Below are positions 1-8,725 of a DNA stretch of 64,000 nucleotides, piece after piece. The translations under genes were made by a program, and so were the position numbers. Origin of the DNA: Maribellus sp. CM-23 (GTDB lineage Bacteria > Bacteroidota > Bacteroidia > Bacteroidales > Prolixibacteraceae); the NCBI RefSeq assembly GCF_021354595.1, contig NZ_JADWYJ010000006.1, positions 248,001 through 312,000 of the forward strand, given 5' to 3'. Numbering within the stretch: the first letter of the stretch is position 1; every line of letters begins with the position of its first letter. The notes beneath the pieces were generated by a model. It was not told the origin of the DNA, ran no database searches, and saw only the letters and a list, made by a program, of their open reading frames with translations.

Positions 1-842
1 TTCTTCATCAACAGGGAACTCTGATATCGAGGGTGCGAAAGGAAGCACTGGCCAGCAGTAATCCGGAGCTAAATGCGTATGTAAAAGAGCAAATGAGGGA
101 GTTGATGACTCAATATGGAAAAATTGATATTGTGTTTTTGGACGGTATGGAACAGTTTGCAAAAACAGAACTGGCAAAAGTATGTTGGGAGATTAACTCC
201 GATGTTGTTGTCACCCGGGGAGCTATCAATACCCCTGAACAGGAAACGCCTGAAAGCCCCATTCCTTCTCCTTGGGAAGCATGTTACACGCTCGGAGATC
301 AATGGCAATACCGGCCCACAAATGAAAATTACAAAACAGCCAAAGATGCGATTCTTAAACTAATTGAGATAAGGTCAAAAGGAGGTAATTTACTATTGAA
401 CTTTGGCCCCGATGCGTTGGGGAATTTTCCACCGGAACAACTGGGTATTTTGAATGAAATTTCGTTGTGGATGTTTATTAACCAGGAAGCCTTGGAGCAA
501 ACCATACCTCACCGAATTATTAAGGAAGATAATATTTGGTTTCTAACATCGAAAGACAGGAAAACAGCTTATCTTTTTATAAACGAGGAGGAGTGGAAAC
601 ATGGTGAACGAAAAGTATTTTCCATTCATGCGTTGAAAGCAACGGATAAAAGCCAGATAGCAGTGTTGGGGCACAACGGAGTGGTTTTGGAATACAACAA
701 AAACGCGAATCCGGCACCTGAGATCAAACAGACTAGCAATGGTATGGAGATCTCGGTTACACGATCTCAAAGAATCTACAACGACCGTAAATGGAATAAT
801 CCTGTGGTAGTAAAGATTACCGAAGTTGATGTAAGTGAATAA
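1..842 (+). CDS. alpha-L-fucosidase, GH29 (5' part outside window)
   Basis: This is the C-terminal part of a GH29 alpha-L-fucosidase, which removes fucose from glycans with retention of configuration. The frame is open to the window edge, so the true start lies upstream; a GTG at 33 is only an internal codon. The segment YGKIDIVFLDG (Asp codon at 141-143) matches the GH29 strand that carries the catalytic nucleophile. The stretch SKGGNLLLNFGPDALG followed by PPEQ is a hallmark of the end of the GH29 catalytic barrel. The last 100 residues look like the C-terminal beta-sandwich domain. The next gene, an exported LamG-like protein, begins 43 bases downstream on the same strand, so the two are probably parts of one glycan-degradation operon. 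Confidence 0.85.
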   Translation, partial: LHQQGTLISRVRKEALASSNPELNAYVKEQMRELMTQYGKIDIVFLDGMEQFAKTELAKVCWEINSDVVVTRGAINTPEQETPESPIPSPWEACYTLGDQWQYRPTNENYKTAKDAILKLIEIRSKGGNLLLNFGPDALGNFPPEQLGILNEISLWMFINQEALEQTIPHRIIKEDNIWFLTSKDRKTAYLFINEEEWKHGERKVFSIHALKATDKSQIAVLGHNGVVLEYNKNANPAPEIKQTSNGMEISVTRSQRIYNDRKWNNPVVVKITEVDVSE

Positions 843-885
843 ATACCAGTGCAGACGTATTAACGAAAATTAAAATGTAAATAAT

Positions 886-1770
886 ATGACCAATAAACCA
901 ATCGTAAGCCTTGTTATCCTTTCGGTAATTTTGTTTTTCGTACAAAGCCTGATTGCCCGGGAAGACTATAAAAAACCAAACAAGACGTTAATCAAACAAA
1001 TAACATCTACTGACGGATTTGTTGCCTTGTGGAAATTCAATGAAAAGCCCGGAGAAAACCGAAAAGCAGTGGGGAAGGGGAATTTTTCTTTGACCGAAGG
1101 AAACGGGCTGGTTGAACGGATCGCCGAAGGTCCTGTTTCCGGGTATTCGATTCAACTTAGCGGCGATAATTTCATGAGTCTTTCAAACGACAAAACTGCC
1201 GAGTTAAATATTTATGGGGAAAGTCAGGGGGTAACGGTAGTGGCATGGGTAAAATGGACCGGCGAGCAAACCGGTTTTGTAGGCGGCATGTGGAACGAAT
1301 ACGAGGATGGCGGAAAACGACAATACGGATTGTTTGTGTCGTTGCCTTATTACAACGGGGCCAACCAAGTCTGTGGTCATATCTCGCAAACGGGTAAACC
1401 GACGCCTCCTTTTCCGTATTCCATCGATTATTCGGCCAGCCAACAAACCGTTCCGACGAACGAATGGTGTATGGTTGCACTTACCTATGATGGCGAATAC
1501 ATCAAATCGTTTCTGAACGGAAGATTTGAAGTACGCGAACCTGAACTGATCGATCATACCAAAGGATTTGAAGGTTATCCCGACGGTCTGATTCAAAACA
1601 AAAACCCTTACTACTTTCCGGATGGAATGGGGAACAACGGCTCTGATTTTACCGTAGGTGCGGTATTGCTAAAAAAAGGTATGGGAAATTTTTTCAAAGG
1701 ACAAATTGGGGGGCTGGCAGTGTTCGATCGTGCTTTGGATGAAGATGAAATTGCAGCCTTCGCCCAATAA
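886..1770 (+). CDS. exported LamG/concanavalin-A-like domain protein
   Basis: A 294-residue protein with a clear N-terminal signal peptide (residues 1-24, hydrophobic core VILSVILFFV, ending before AREDYKK). From about residue 44 (GFVALWKFNE) to the end (GQIGGLAVFDRALDEDEI) it has the pattern of a LamG/laminin-G-3 jelly-roll. The closing phrase 'AVFDRALDEDEIAAF' is typical of these domains, which bind or hydrolyse carbohydrates. No catalytic residues can be assigned from the sequence. Its place 43 bases after the GH29 gene suggests a secreted or surface carbohydrate-binding partner. I am fairly sure of the fold; the ligand is unknown. Confidence 0.75.
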   Translation: MTNKPIVSLVILSVILFFVQSLIAREDYKKPNKTLIKQITSTDGFVALWKFNEKPGENRKAVGKGNFSLTEGNGLVERIAEGPVSGYSIQLSGDNFMSLSNDKTAELNIYGESQGVTVVAWVKWTGEQTGFVGGMWNEYEDGGKRQYGLFVSLPYYNGANQVCGHISQTGKPTPPFPYSIDYSASQQTVPTNEWCMVALTYDGEYIKSFLNGRFEVREPELIDHTKGFEGYPDGLIQNKNPYYFPDGMGNNGSDFTVGAVLLKKGMGNFFKGQIGGLAVFDRALDEDEIAAFAQ

Positions 1771-2171
1771 AACAAGACGTATTCAGAGTAATATCAAGAT
1801 TCAGCGTATTCTTTAAAATTCTATATAACAATGATGGATTCTGAATCTATTGGGCGTTGTCACTGTCAGGAATGTTTGTGATACTTCTTTTGCTGATGAC
1901 ATGTCACTGTGGCAATACCTTTTGAACGACGTGCCATAGCATTTCTGAAACGTAGCCGTTTAATTAAGCAGAAATTTCAAACAATTTAACAAAACAATCA
2001 GCCAATAAGCGCGTTTGTATTTTGGTTAATCTTTTCCTCCGGGAATAAAACGAAAGCACTTTGCATTTAATTAATTGATAATGGGCCCGAAGACAACTGC
2101 CTGCAGGTAGGCAAAGAAGAAAAATATTTACATCTTCGGGTTTCAAACTTCAAGCTAAAAAATAAAATAGG
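1771..2171. other. intergenic region, no gene seen
   Basis: About 400 bases without a convincing reading frame. Short open frames on the minus strand lack family resemblance. A short palindrome (TGCCTGC/AGGTAGGCA) lies at 2098-2113, just ahead of the GFA-type gene, and may be a degraded dispersed repeat. Confidence 0.5.
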
Positions 2172-2573
2172 ATGATACATACAGGATCTTGTCTTTGTGG
2201 TGAGGTAGTTTTTGAAGTAGACGGCGATTTTGAGGATTTCTTTCTTTGCCATTGCAAGTGGTGTAGAAAAGATACGGGTTCGGCGCACGCCGCGAATTTG
2301 TTTTCGTCAACCGCTACCATCAAATGGATTTCGGGCGAGAATAGCGTCAAATCTTTTCAGTACAAATCAACACAACATGTCAAAGCATTTTGTACCAACT
2401 GCGGCTCGGCACTGCCCAACACACAAATGGACGGAGCCTTGCTGGTAGTGCCCGCGGGGAGTCTCAATACCGATGTTCCGATACAACCCAAGGGACATAT
2501 TTTTCTGGCCTACAAAGCCAACTGGGACAAAAACCTGGAGAAAATTCAAGGGTTTGAAAAGCTTCCCGGTTAA
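2172..2573 (+). CDS. GFA/CENP-V-like zinc protein
   Basis: A 133-residue protein of the GFA (glutathione-dependent formaldehyde-activating enzyme-like, CENP-V) family, a small zinc-binding beta fold. The expected cysteine pattern is visible: GSCLCGEV (C7, C9), CHCKWCRK (C26, C28, C31) and FCTNCGS (C74, C77), which form the two zinc sites of the family. The length is normal. The family name reflects one studied member; most bacterial homologues have no proven formaldehyde activity, so the reaction here is unknown. The AlkD-like gene follows at 54 bases (from its ATG), possibly as a separate transcript. Confidence 0.85.
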   Translation: MIHTGSCLCGEVVFEVDGDFEDFFLCHCKWCRKDTGSAHAANLFSSTATIKWISGENSVKSFQYKSTQHVKAFCTNCGSALPNTQMDGALLVVPAGSLNTDVPIQPKGHIFLAYKANWDKNLEKIQGFEKLPG

Positions 2574-2626
2574 CAAAAGCATTACTTTTGCAAAGAAGTA
2601 ACAGACCTTCAACTAAAACATCAACT

Positions 2627-3334
2627 ATGCATGAAATAATTAACCGCGTTCGGGAGCGTTTGCTGCAAAGCACCGACGAAAACACTCAAAAGAACAGTCA
2701 GCGCTTTTTCAAGGAAACCATTCGTTTTTACGGCGTTAAAACTGCCGTGGTGCAAAAGATCAGCAAGGAATGCTTTGCCGATATAAAACACCTGCCCAAA
2801 GCCGAAATACTTGCCTTTAACGAAACGCTGTGGCAATCGGGAATGATTGAAGAGTCGTTTATTGCCTGTAACTGGACATATGCGCTTCGAAAGCAGTTTC
2901 AGCCCGATGATTTTAAGCTGTTCCGGCATTGGGTGGATTCGTACATCAGCAACTGGGCTTCGTGCGATACCTTTTGCAACCATTCGCTGGGCGAGTTCGT
3001 GGAAATGTATCCTGATTATGTGCAGGAGCTGAAAGCCTTTACTCAATCCGAAAACCGGTGGATGCGCCGTGCAGCAGCGGTTACCTTTATCATTCCTGCC
3101 CGGAAAGGACGGTTTCATTCCGATATTTTCGAAATCGCCGATTTGCTGTTAGTTGATACCGACGACCTGGTTCAGAAAGGTTACGGATGGATGTTAAAAG
3201 CAGCCAGCCAGTACGATCAGCAAAGGGTTTTTGAGTATGTGATGCAAAAAAAGGCAGTAATGCCACGAACGGCTTTGCGTTATGCAATCGAGAAAATGCC
3301 CAAGGAATTAAGGCAAGAAGCGATGAAGAAATAG
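2627..3334 (+). CDS. DNA alkylation repair protein, AlkD-like
   Basis: A 235-residue all-helical protein resembling AlkD-type HEAT-repeat DNA glycosylases, which remove bulky or positively charged alkylated bases. Signature pieces are WASCDTFCNHSLG (the Asp region of the family), the arginine-rich RWMRRAAAVTF helix and QKGYGWMLKAASQ. I chose the ATG at 2627 (MHEIINRV); a TTG at 2588 would add 13 residues (QRSNRPSTK...) that do not fit the family. A TAnnTTTG promoter-like box at 2583-2590 also argues that the longer form is not translated. The methyltransferase gene follows 38 bases after the stop and may be co-transcribed. Confidence 0.85.
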   Translation: MHEIINRVRERLLQSTDENTQKNSQRFFKETIRFYGVKTAVVQKISKECFADIKHLPKAEILAFNETLWQSGMIEESFIACNWTYALRKQFQPDDFKLFRHWVDSYISNWASCDTFCNHSLGEFVEMYPDYVQELKAFTQSENRWMRRAAAVTFIIPARKGRFHSDIFEIADLLLVDTDDLVQKGYGWMLKAASQYDQQRVFEYVMQKKAVMPRTALRYAIEKMPKELRQEAMKK

Positions 3335-3372
3335 CTTTATTGGATAAAGTCATTAATGGTGAGATTACCTTT

Positions 3373-4254
3373 ATGAATAATTTCCTGGAAAACATTGATA
3401 AACAAATAGAATCGAATAAGGGAAAGAATATATTTCTCGACCAGCCGGGTCTGCTTCATTTTATTCGTGAAACGGTTGAAGCTATTTCAAAACTCGATCA
3501 GCTAAGCCCGGAACAACAGCGTGTTTTGATTGACTATGCAGCTGACAAAGCGCATGAAGAGTTTTGCCGGGTAAATCAGTATTACTCGTTTGGTGCGGAA
3601 TCGAAAAAGGCTTTACGCGACGTTTATGCCGATTTACTGGCCTCCATTCAGCAAAAGGACCAATCGGTCGACGCCATCTCCGAAAATCATTATAAAAAGC
3701 TAAAAAGCTGGTTGCAGGAATACAATGCCTTTGGCGGTAAGTTGTACGAAAATGCCGGGCCTTATATTGAGCCCGTTGCCTGTTCGGAGTACAGCGCTGC
3801 TTTGCAGCTTGGAATTTTAGCGATTGACCCCAGATCGTTAATGCAGCCGGTTTTGGATGTGGGATGCGGAAAAGAGGGAAACCTGGTAAAATTTCTGGAG
3901 AAACAGGGCATAGAAGTTTTTGGAATCGACCGGTTTTCATTTGAGGCTACGAATTTGTTCACCGGCGACTGGCTGGAGTTTGATTTCGGACGCTCGAAGT
4001 GGGGGACAATCATCAGTAACCTGGGATTTTCGAATCATTTTAACCACCATCATTTACGGGAAGACGGTAATTACATCGCTTATGCAAAAGCCTATATGGA
4101 TATTTTGCATGGCTTAAAACCCGGCGGAAGTTTTTACTATGCTCCCGATTTACCGTTTATTGAAAAGTACCTGGATACAACCCGGTTTACCCTGAAAAAA
4201 CAGGAGGTGAATCAATACGATTTTAAATCAACCGTAATCAAAAGGTTGGGATAA
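3373..4254 (+). CDS. class I SAM-dependent methyltransferase
   Basis: A 294-residue protein whose C-terminal half is a Rossmann-type methyltransferase. Motif I, VLDVGCGKEGNLVKFL (about residues 161-176), binds S-adenosylmethionine; an acidic second strand (EVFGIDRF) and the segment WGTIISNLGFSNHF follow; then LKPGGSFYYAPDLPF is the usual post-motif III strand. The N-terminal 130 residues are helical and not recognised. I start it at ATG 3373 (MNNFLENI) rather than TTG 3340. The substrate cannot be told. The gene converges on the sigma-factor gene with 32 bases between stops. Confidence 0.75.
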   Translation: MNNFLENIDKQIESNKGKNIFLDQPGLLHFIRETVEAISKLDQLSPEQQRVLIDYAADKAHEEFCRVNQYYSFGAESKKALRDVYADLLASIQQKDQSVDAISENHYKKLKSWLQEYNAFGGKLYENAGPYIEPVACSEYSAALQLGILAIDPRSLMQPVLDVGCGKEGNLVKFLEKQGIEVFGIDRFSFEATNLFTGDWLEFDFGRSKWGTIISNLGFSNHFNHHHLREDGNYIAYAKAYMDILHGLKPGGSFYYAPDLPFIEKYLDTTRFTLKKQEVNQYDFKSTVIKRLG

Positions 4255-4286
4255 GATAGTTGATGAAAATGGCAGAAAGTGCAGTG

Positions 4287-5156
4287 TTAAATGTCGTCGT
4301 AAATACAGGTTGTTCCCGATAACAGTTTTTTCATTTTCGATAGGGCAACACCTCTGATTTGTCTGACCCTTTCGGTAGATGTTTGCAGCATTTCAGATAT
4401 TTCAGTAAGACTGTGTGGTTTGTGATTGTTTAAGCCATAATGCAGAATGATGATTTTAGCTTCTCGTTTGTCCAGTTTTCGTAGTGTACGAACCAAATCG
4501 ATCCTGGTTGACTCGGCCAGCAGCTCGGTGTCGGGAGAAGGCGTATTGTCGGTTTGTATGAGGTCGTAAAGAGTAAAGTCACTGTCTCCATCGTGCGACA
4601 AAGGTTTGTCGAATGAAATGTGGTGAAATTTGATGGCATTGTTTTTAGCCACCAGTTCTTCCTTCACCTCCAGGTAATCGGCTAATTCACGGTTGGTGGG
4701 TTCTCGTTCAAACCGCTGTTCCAGAAATGAGGTGGCTTTTTTTATTTTGGAAATGGAAGCCATTCGGTTTAGCGGCAATCTTACAATTCGGGTTTGCTCC
4801 GACAGGGCCTGCATAATCGACTGGCGTATCCACCACACAGCATAGGAAATAAATTTAAAACCCCGGGTTTCGTCAAATTTTCCGGCGGCTCTTACCAATC
4901 CAACATTTCCCTCGTTGATAAGGTCGACAAAGGATAAGCCCTGGTTCTGGTATTGTTTGGCTACTGAAATTACAAAACGAAGGTTGGCTTCCACCAGTTT
5001 TTGCAAGGCTGCCTCGTCGCCTTCCCTGATTCTCCGGGCCAGTTCCACTTCTTCTTCCGGAGAAACAAACGAATGCCTGGCCACTTCTTTAAAATAGATG
5101 TTAACAGAGTTCTCGTTTCTATGGGTGATCTGTTGGTTTATTTTTAACTGCCGCAT
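4287..5156 (-). CDS. RpoD-like sigma-70 factor (primary-type, short)
   Basis: A 289-residue sigma factor with the layout of the Bacteroidetes primary sigma factor, which lacks the long region 1.1 of the E. coli protein. Region 1.2 is near residues 18-50 (PEEEVELARRIREGD), region 2 near 58-118 (ANLRFVISVAKQYQNQGL, FDETRGFKFISYAVWWIRQ), then region 3, and region 4 with the helix-turn-helix at about 225-280 (SLTEISEMLQTSTERVRQIR). It starts MRQLKI, like Bacteroidetes RpoD. Its region 1.2 and C-terminal tail (TTCIYDDI) differ from what I remember of the true rpoD product, so it may be a second, specialised copy. No anti-sigma gene is adjacent. Confidence 0.9.
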   Translation of the reverse strand: MRQLKINQQITHRNENSVNIYFKEVARHSFVSPEEEVELARRIREGDEAALQKLVEANLRFVISVAKQYQNQGLSFVDLINEGNVGLVRAAGKFDETRGFKFISYAVWWIRQSIMQALSEQTRIVRLPLNRMASISKIKKATSFLEQRFEREPTNRELADYLEVKEELVAKNNAIKFHHISFDKPLSHDGDSDFTLYDLIQTDNTPSPDTELLAESTRIDLVRTLRKLDKREAKIIILHYGLNNHKPHSLTEISEMLQTSTERVRQIRGVALSKMKKLLSGTTCIYDDI

Positions 5157-5495
5157 ACTTCTTCTGTTTCTGTTGTTATTGTTTTTCTGATCATTTTATA
5201 CAATGCTGGCTTCAAAAGTTACGATGCAAAAAGTAGTACACCTGGCCGGGTAAAATGCCTCCCAACTGCGGCGAAATTGCGTTTTTTCTGCGGAACCTGT
5301 TTGTCATCTCCAGTATGCAAACAAGGCAGAGCAATACGCTCCTTTGATACTAAAACTCTGATCCGGTAATTTGGTTAAGAACCTGCAAGTTACTCAATTT
5401 GTTGGGAATACGTACATTTAAAGTGTTTCGAGAGGCATATAATGCCAATACCTGCTTAATTTTTTAAATTAATGCAGGTATTGGCTTATTTCAGG
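5157..5495. other. intergenic region between sigma factor and csp
   Basis: About 340 bases without a gene. It should carry the promoter of the sigma-factor gene. Next to the csp stop it contains a strong stem-loop, listed separately. Confidence 0.5.
5444..5485 (-). terminator. stem-loop after the csp gene
   Basis: A perfect 12-bp inverted repeat (GCCAATACCTGC / GCAGGTATTGGC) with an AT-only 18-base loop starts 11 bases past the csp stop codon. No long T-run follows in the minus direction, so it may act as an mRNA 3'-end stabiliser as much as a terminator. Confidence 0.6.
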
Positions 5496-5687
5496 CTATT
5501 TTACGTTAATAGCCTCTATTCCTTTATTTCCGGTTTTGGTTTCGAAATTTACCTGCTGACCTTCGGTAAGTCCTCGCATGGGATTCGCTAAACCAGTGCG
5601 GTGTACAAATACATCTTTTCCTTCTTCCAATTCGATAAAACCAAAGCCTTTCACTTCGTTATACCATTTTACTTTGCCTGTGCTCAT
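5496..5687 (-). CDS. cold-shock protein (CSD fold)
   Basis: A 63-residue CspA-family protein: a five-strand OB fold that binds single-stranded RNA or DNA and melts RNA secondary structure. RNP1-like KGFGFIEL and RNP2-like DVFVHR, preceded by TGKVKWYNE, are diagnostic. I start it at ATG 5687 (MSTGKVKW). A longer frame from 5753 would add residues with no family match and overlap the gene upstream. The RRM-protein gene ends only 1 base before this start, so the two are translated from one message. The stem-loop at 5444-5485 closes the operon. Confidence 0.95.
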   Translation of the reverse strand: MSTGKVKWYNEVKGFGFIELEEGKDVFVHRTGLANPMRGLTEGQQVNFETKTGNKGIEAINVK

Positions 5688-5688
5688 C

Positions 5689-5940
5689 TTAGAATTCTTT
5701 TCTTGGGCGTGCTTCGTTAACCACAAGCTCGCGGTTTTCAAGGGTGGCTCCATTTAATTCGCTGATTGCTTTATTGGCATCCGAAGCATTGTCGATGGTT
5801 ACAAATCCAAAACCTTTACTCTGTCCGGTGTATCTGTCTGTTATAATTTTTGAATCGCTAACAGTAGCGTACTCCTCAAAAATTTCTTTGAGGTCATTTT
5901 CATTTACCTTGAAATCAAGGTTTCCAACATAAATATTCAT
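5689..5940 (-). CDS. RRM-domain RNA-binding protein
   Basis: An 83-residue single-RRM protein of the small glycine-poor type common in Bacteroidota and cyanobacteria. RNP2 is NIYVGNL at the very N-terminus and RNP1 is KGFGFVTI at about residues 42-49, with the usual beta-alpha-beta-beta-alpha-beta spacing and a short basic tail (ARPRKEF). It is first in a two-gene operon with the cold-shock protein, a pairing that suggests a shared role as RNA chaperones during temperature downshift. That role is inferred from the families and the context. Confidence 0.95.
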   Translation of the reverse strand: MNIYVGNLDFKVNENDLKEIFEEYATVSDSKIITDRYTGQSKGFGFVTIDNASDANKAISELNGATLENRELVVNEARPRKEF

Positions 5941-6150
5941 ATAAAAAAACTATTACTGGCATCCATCAGATCGTTTGATTCTGATATTGCCTGATTATTA
6001 CTTTGTAGCAGGTAGAAATAAGAAATTGAATAGCAGAACTATGTTTTTTTCGTTATAGCCTATGAGCTACTGATCATTTTAATCAATTAGAAAAAAACAC
6101 ATTTATTATTGGGGAATAATAATTCTATTACGATTCTAATCAAGAAGCCT
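5941..6150 (-). other. probable long 5' leader of the RRM-csp mRNA
   Basis: About 210 bases between the predicted promoter and the RRM start, with no reading frame. It is AT-rich with several A and T runs. It may hold a cold-responsive RNA structure; I did not find a defined fold by eye. The rest of the gap up to 6423 shows only the MFS promoter. Confidence 0.4.
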
Positions 6151-6181
6151 CAAAAGTACGTCTTTTTATTGGGAGTACAAA
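6151..6181 (-). promoter_or_regulatory. Bacteroidetes-type promoter for the RRM-csp operon
   Basis: On the minus strand, TTTG (6178-6181) is followed after 19 bases by TACTTTTG (6151-6158), an exact match to the TTTG/TAnnTTTG consensus. Transcription would begin near 6145, giving a leader of about 200 bases before the RRM start. Long leaders are usual for cold-shock messages. Confidence 0.7.
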
Positions 6182-6411
6182 ACCTGCCCGAGAACTGCTG
6201 AAACTGGCTGCCAGTAATGGTTGGTACTCGCAAAGCAATTTATTTACAGTATTTTCCGAAGTCAGAAAGAGAGAATAAACGTCATAAAAACCCGGAATCT
6301 ACATTCAAAAAGGCAGGTAAGATAAAAAGGGTCGTAAGGCGAAAACCGTTCATCCTTTAGTATCAAATTAGCCGGAACAGCAAAGCGTGTTGCTTTCAGA
6401 CAAAACAGCCT

Positions 6412-6419
6412 TACCTTTG
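6412..6419 (+). promoter_or_regulatory. -7 box directly before the MFS start
   Basis: TACCTTTG matches TAnnTTTG exactly and ends only 4 bases before ATG 6424. The message would begin at or almost at the start codon, that is, leaderless or nearly so. The -33 element is weak (TTGCTT at about 6390). Confidence 0.5.
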
Positions 6420-6423
6420 CGCC

Positions 6424-7764
6424 ATGCAAAAACAGGTTTCGATAAAACAACGCTACAACAATTTTTTGTTGAAACCCGCGAAAGTTCCTTTCTTTTACGG
6501 GTGGGTGGTTCTGGTAGTGGCAACCGTGGGTATCCTCGTAAGCGCCCCGGGGCAAACGATGGGGGTTTCCACTTTTACCGATTATTTGCTTGAAAGTATC
6601 GGAATCAGCCGCGATCAGCTAAGTACTGCTTATATGTTTGGGACCATTGGCAGTTCGCTTATTTTAACCTACGCCGGAAAAATCTACGACCGCTACGGTG
6701 CCCGCTGGGTGGGAATGGGAACCTCCCTCTTATTGGGTGCAGTGCTTGTTTTGCTGAGCCAGTCCGACCGGATAATCCGGCTGCTGGCGCCGACTGCTTC
6801 ATCCGCTTATGTGGGCGTGGCCATTGCAGTACTCATTTTGTTCTTTTTTATGCTTCGTTTTGCGGGGCAGGGGGTATTGACCATGGTTTCGCGCAATATG
6901 CTTATGAAATGGTTCATCGCGCGCCGGGGGCTGGTGAACGGTATTTCCTCCCTGTTTGTGGCGCTGGGGTTTTCGGTGGCACCGCTTACTTTCGATATGC
7001 TGATCCAGGGAACTTCGTGGCGAATGGCCTGGCTGTGGATGGCTTTGGCGATCGGCGTTTTCTTTACTGCCTTTGTCTTTGTCTTTTTTCGTGACAACCC
7101 CGAAGATCTGGGAATGATCCCCGATGGAGAAAAACACGGCAACCGCGAACACAACGTAACGATAAAGCCCTTTAAACAGTTTACCCTGAAAGAAGCCCGC
7201 AAAAATCTCACCTTGTGGCTCTTCGCCTTACCGCTCGCTATTTATGCCCTTTACATTACCGGTTTTACTTTTCACCTGGTTTCGCTTTTTGAAGCGGCCG
7301 GAATGGGACGCGACCGCGCACTGGCGGTTTTTATTCCGGCATCGTTTATTTCGGTAACCTTTGCCCTGCTGGGCGGTTGGATAAGTGACCGTATTAAACT
7401 GGTTTACCTACTTTACCTGATGTTGTTTGCCGAACTGCTGACCTTGGTTTGCATGGCGCACATGGCCCCCGGTTTTTACTACGTCGGCTTTATTATTGGC
7501 AATGGCATTGTCAGCGGAATTTACAACGTGCTGATGGTGGTTACCTGGCCCCGTTACTATGGCCGCGAGCACCTCGGGAAGATCACCGGCTTTGTAATGT
7601 CGCTGATTGTTTTCGGAAGTGCGCTGGGGCCCATCCTGTTCAGCCTTTCTTATACCCGCCTCGGAAGCTACAGTTATGGAATTTACAGTATGGTTTTGTT
7701 TATTCTGGCGCTAAGTGCGATGAGCTACAAGGCCTGTAATCCTCAGGATAAACTTGAAAATTAG
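6424..7764 (+). CDS. MFS transporter, oxalate/formate-antiporter-like
   Basis: A 446-residue major facilitator superfamily protein with 12 predicted membrane segments in two halves. The opening PFFYGWVVLVVATVGIL is typical of the OFA/monocarboxylate branch. The loop between TM2 and TM3 has the MFS motif A form GKIYDRYGARW, and the second half repeats it as GGWISDRIKLV. A polar stretch around residues 220-260 (DNPEDLGMIPDGEKHG) is the central cytoplasmic loop, and the 'DNPEDLGMIPDG' form is common in this branch. The substrate is unknown, probably an organic anion. The gene stands alone. Confidence 0.8.
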   Translation: MQKQVSIKQRYNNFLLKPAKVPFFYGWVVLVVATVGILVSAPGQTMGVSTFTDYLLESIGISRDQLSTAYMFGTIGSSLILTYAGKIYDRYGARWVGMGTSLLLGAVLVLLSQSDRIIRLLAPTASSAYVGVAIAVLILFFFMLRFAGQGVLTMVSRNMLMKWFIARRGLVNGISSLFVALGFSVAPLTFDMLIQGTSWRMAWLWMALAIGVFFTAFVFVFFRDNPEDLGMIPDGEKHGNREHNVTIKPFKQFTLKEARKNLTLWLFALPLAIYALYITGFTFHLVSLFEAAGMGRDRALAVFIPASFISVTFALLGGWISDRIKLVYLLYLMLFAELLTLVCMAHMAPGFYYVGFIIGNGIVSGIYNVLMVVTWPRYYGREHLGKITGFVMSLIVFGSALGPILFSLSYTRLGSYSYGIYSMVLFILALSAMSYKACNPQDKLEN

Positions 7765-7928
7765 CCGGCTCTTTTTGAAGTTCTTTGCCTTTGGGTTTCG
7801 TATATCAGAAGTTCGTGGTTTGCAGCTCGCTACTACCTTCTGCTAAACATTGTGCAAATTGTTTTTGTTGAAACAGTGAGACATCGTCAGCTTGCTGCGA
7901 GGAGTTTCATTAAACAATATTCACACGT

Positions 7929-8579
7929 ATGAAGATCGACTTAAACCCACAGGTAGATAAATACCTGGTTGACGGATGTATGCGCTGCCAATACGGAGGG
8001 ACTCCCCAATGCAAAGTAAACAGCTGGCGGGAAGAGCTGGAGACTTTGCGGCAAATCGTTTTGGAGTGCGGGCTAACCGAAGAGATAAAATGGGGAGTAC
8101 CGTGTTACACCCTGGAAGGAAAAAATGTGCTGATTGTAAGCGCTTTTAAAGAGTATGCCTCCCTTAGTTTTTTCAAAGGCGTATTGCTAAAAGACCCGCA
8201 AAAGATACTGAGTCAGCATGGTGAAAGTTCCCAGTCTGTCCGTTTGGTAAAATTTACGAGTACTGCGGATATCGTCCGGCAACAGGATATTCTGAAAGAG
8301 TACGTTCTGGAAGCCATGGAGCTGGAAAAATCGGGCGCAAAAGTGGAATTTAAGAAAAAGCCCGAGCCGATGCCTGCTGAGCTTCTTCAACAGTTCAGCA
8401 AGTATCCCGGGCTCGAAAAGGCCTTTTATGCCCTCACTCCCGGGCGGCAGCGGGGATACGTTCTTTACTTTTCGCAACCCAAGAAGGCCGAAACCCGCCT
8501 GAGCCGTATAGAAGCCTGTAAAGACAATATTTTTAAAGGGATCGGGATACACGACAAATACAGCAGCAAATCACAATAA
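7929..8579 (+). CDS. YdeI-like DUF1801 protein
   Basis: A 216-residue soluble protein. The middle (LRQIVLECGLTEEIKWGVPCYTLEGKNV) is the signature of DUF1801, an iron-chaperone-like small fold. The C-terminal third (PAELLQQFSKYPGLEKAFYALTPGRQRGYVLYFSQPKKAETR) is the segment of YdeI-type proteins that B. subtilis links to bacteriocin tolerance. Its two Cys near the start (MRCQYGGTPQC) are seen in the Bacteroidota members. No enzyme activity is established for the family. The gene has about 150 bases on each side and no obvious partner. Confidence 0.8.
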   Translation: MKIDLNPQVDKYLVDGCMRCQYGGTPQCKVNSWREELETLRQIVLECGLTEEIKWGVPCYTLEGKNVLIVSAFKEYASLSFFKGVLLKDPQKILSQHGESSQSVRLVKFTSTADIVRQQDILKEYVLEAMELEKSGAKVEFKKKPEPMPAELLQQFSKYPGLEKAFYALTPGRQRGYVLYFSQPKKAETRLSRIEACKDNIFKGIGIHDKYSSKSQ

Positions 8580-8725
8580 GCTGTCCCGTGAGCCCATCCT
8601 GAAGAACTGAAGTCTGCATCGCCCGCTCAAAATGGGATCCGTAAATACGTAATTATTAACGCCTGGCAATACTTATAAACTGTAGGTGTAATAATTAATG
8701 AGTTTAAAACCGCTAAACCTGTATC

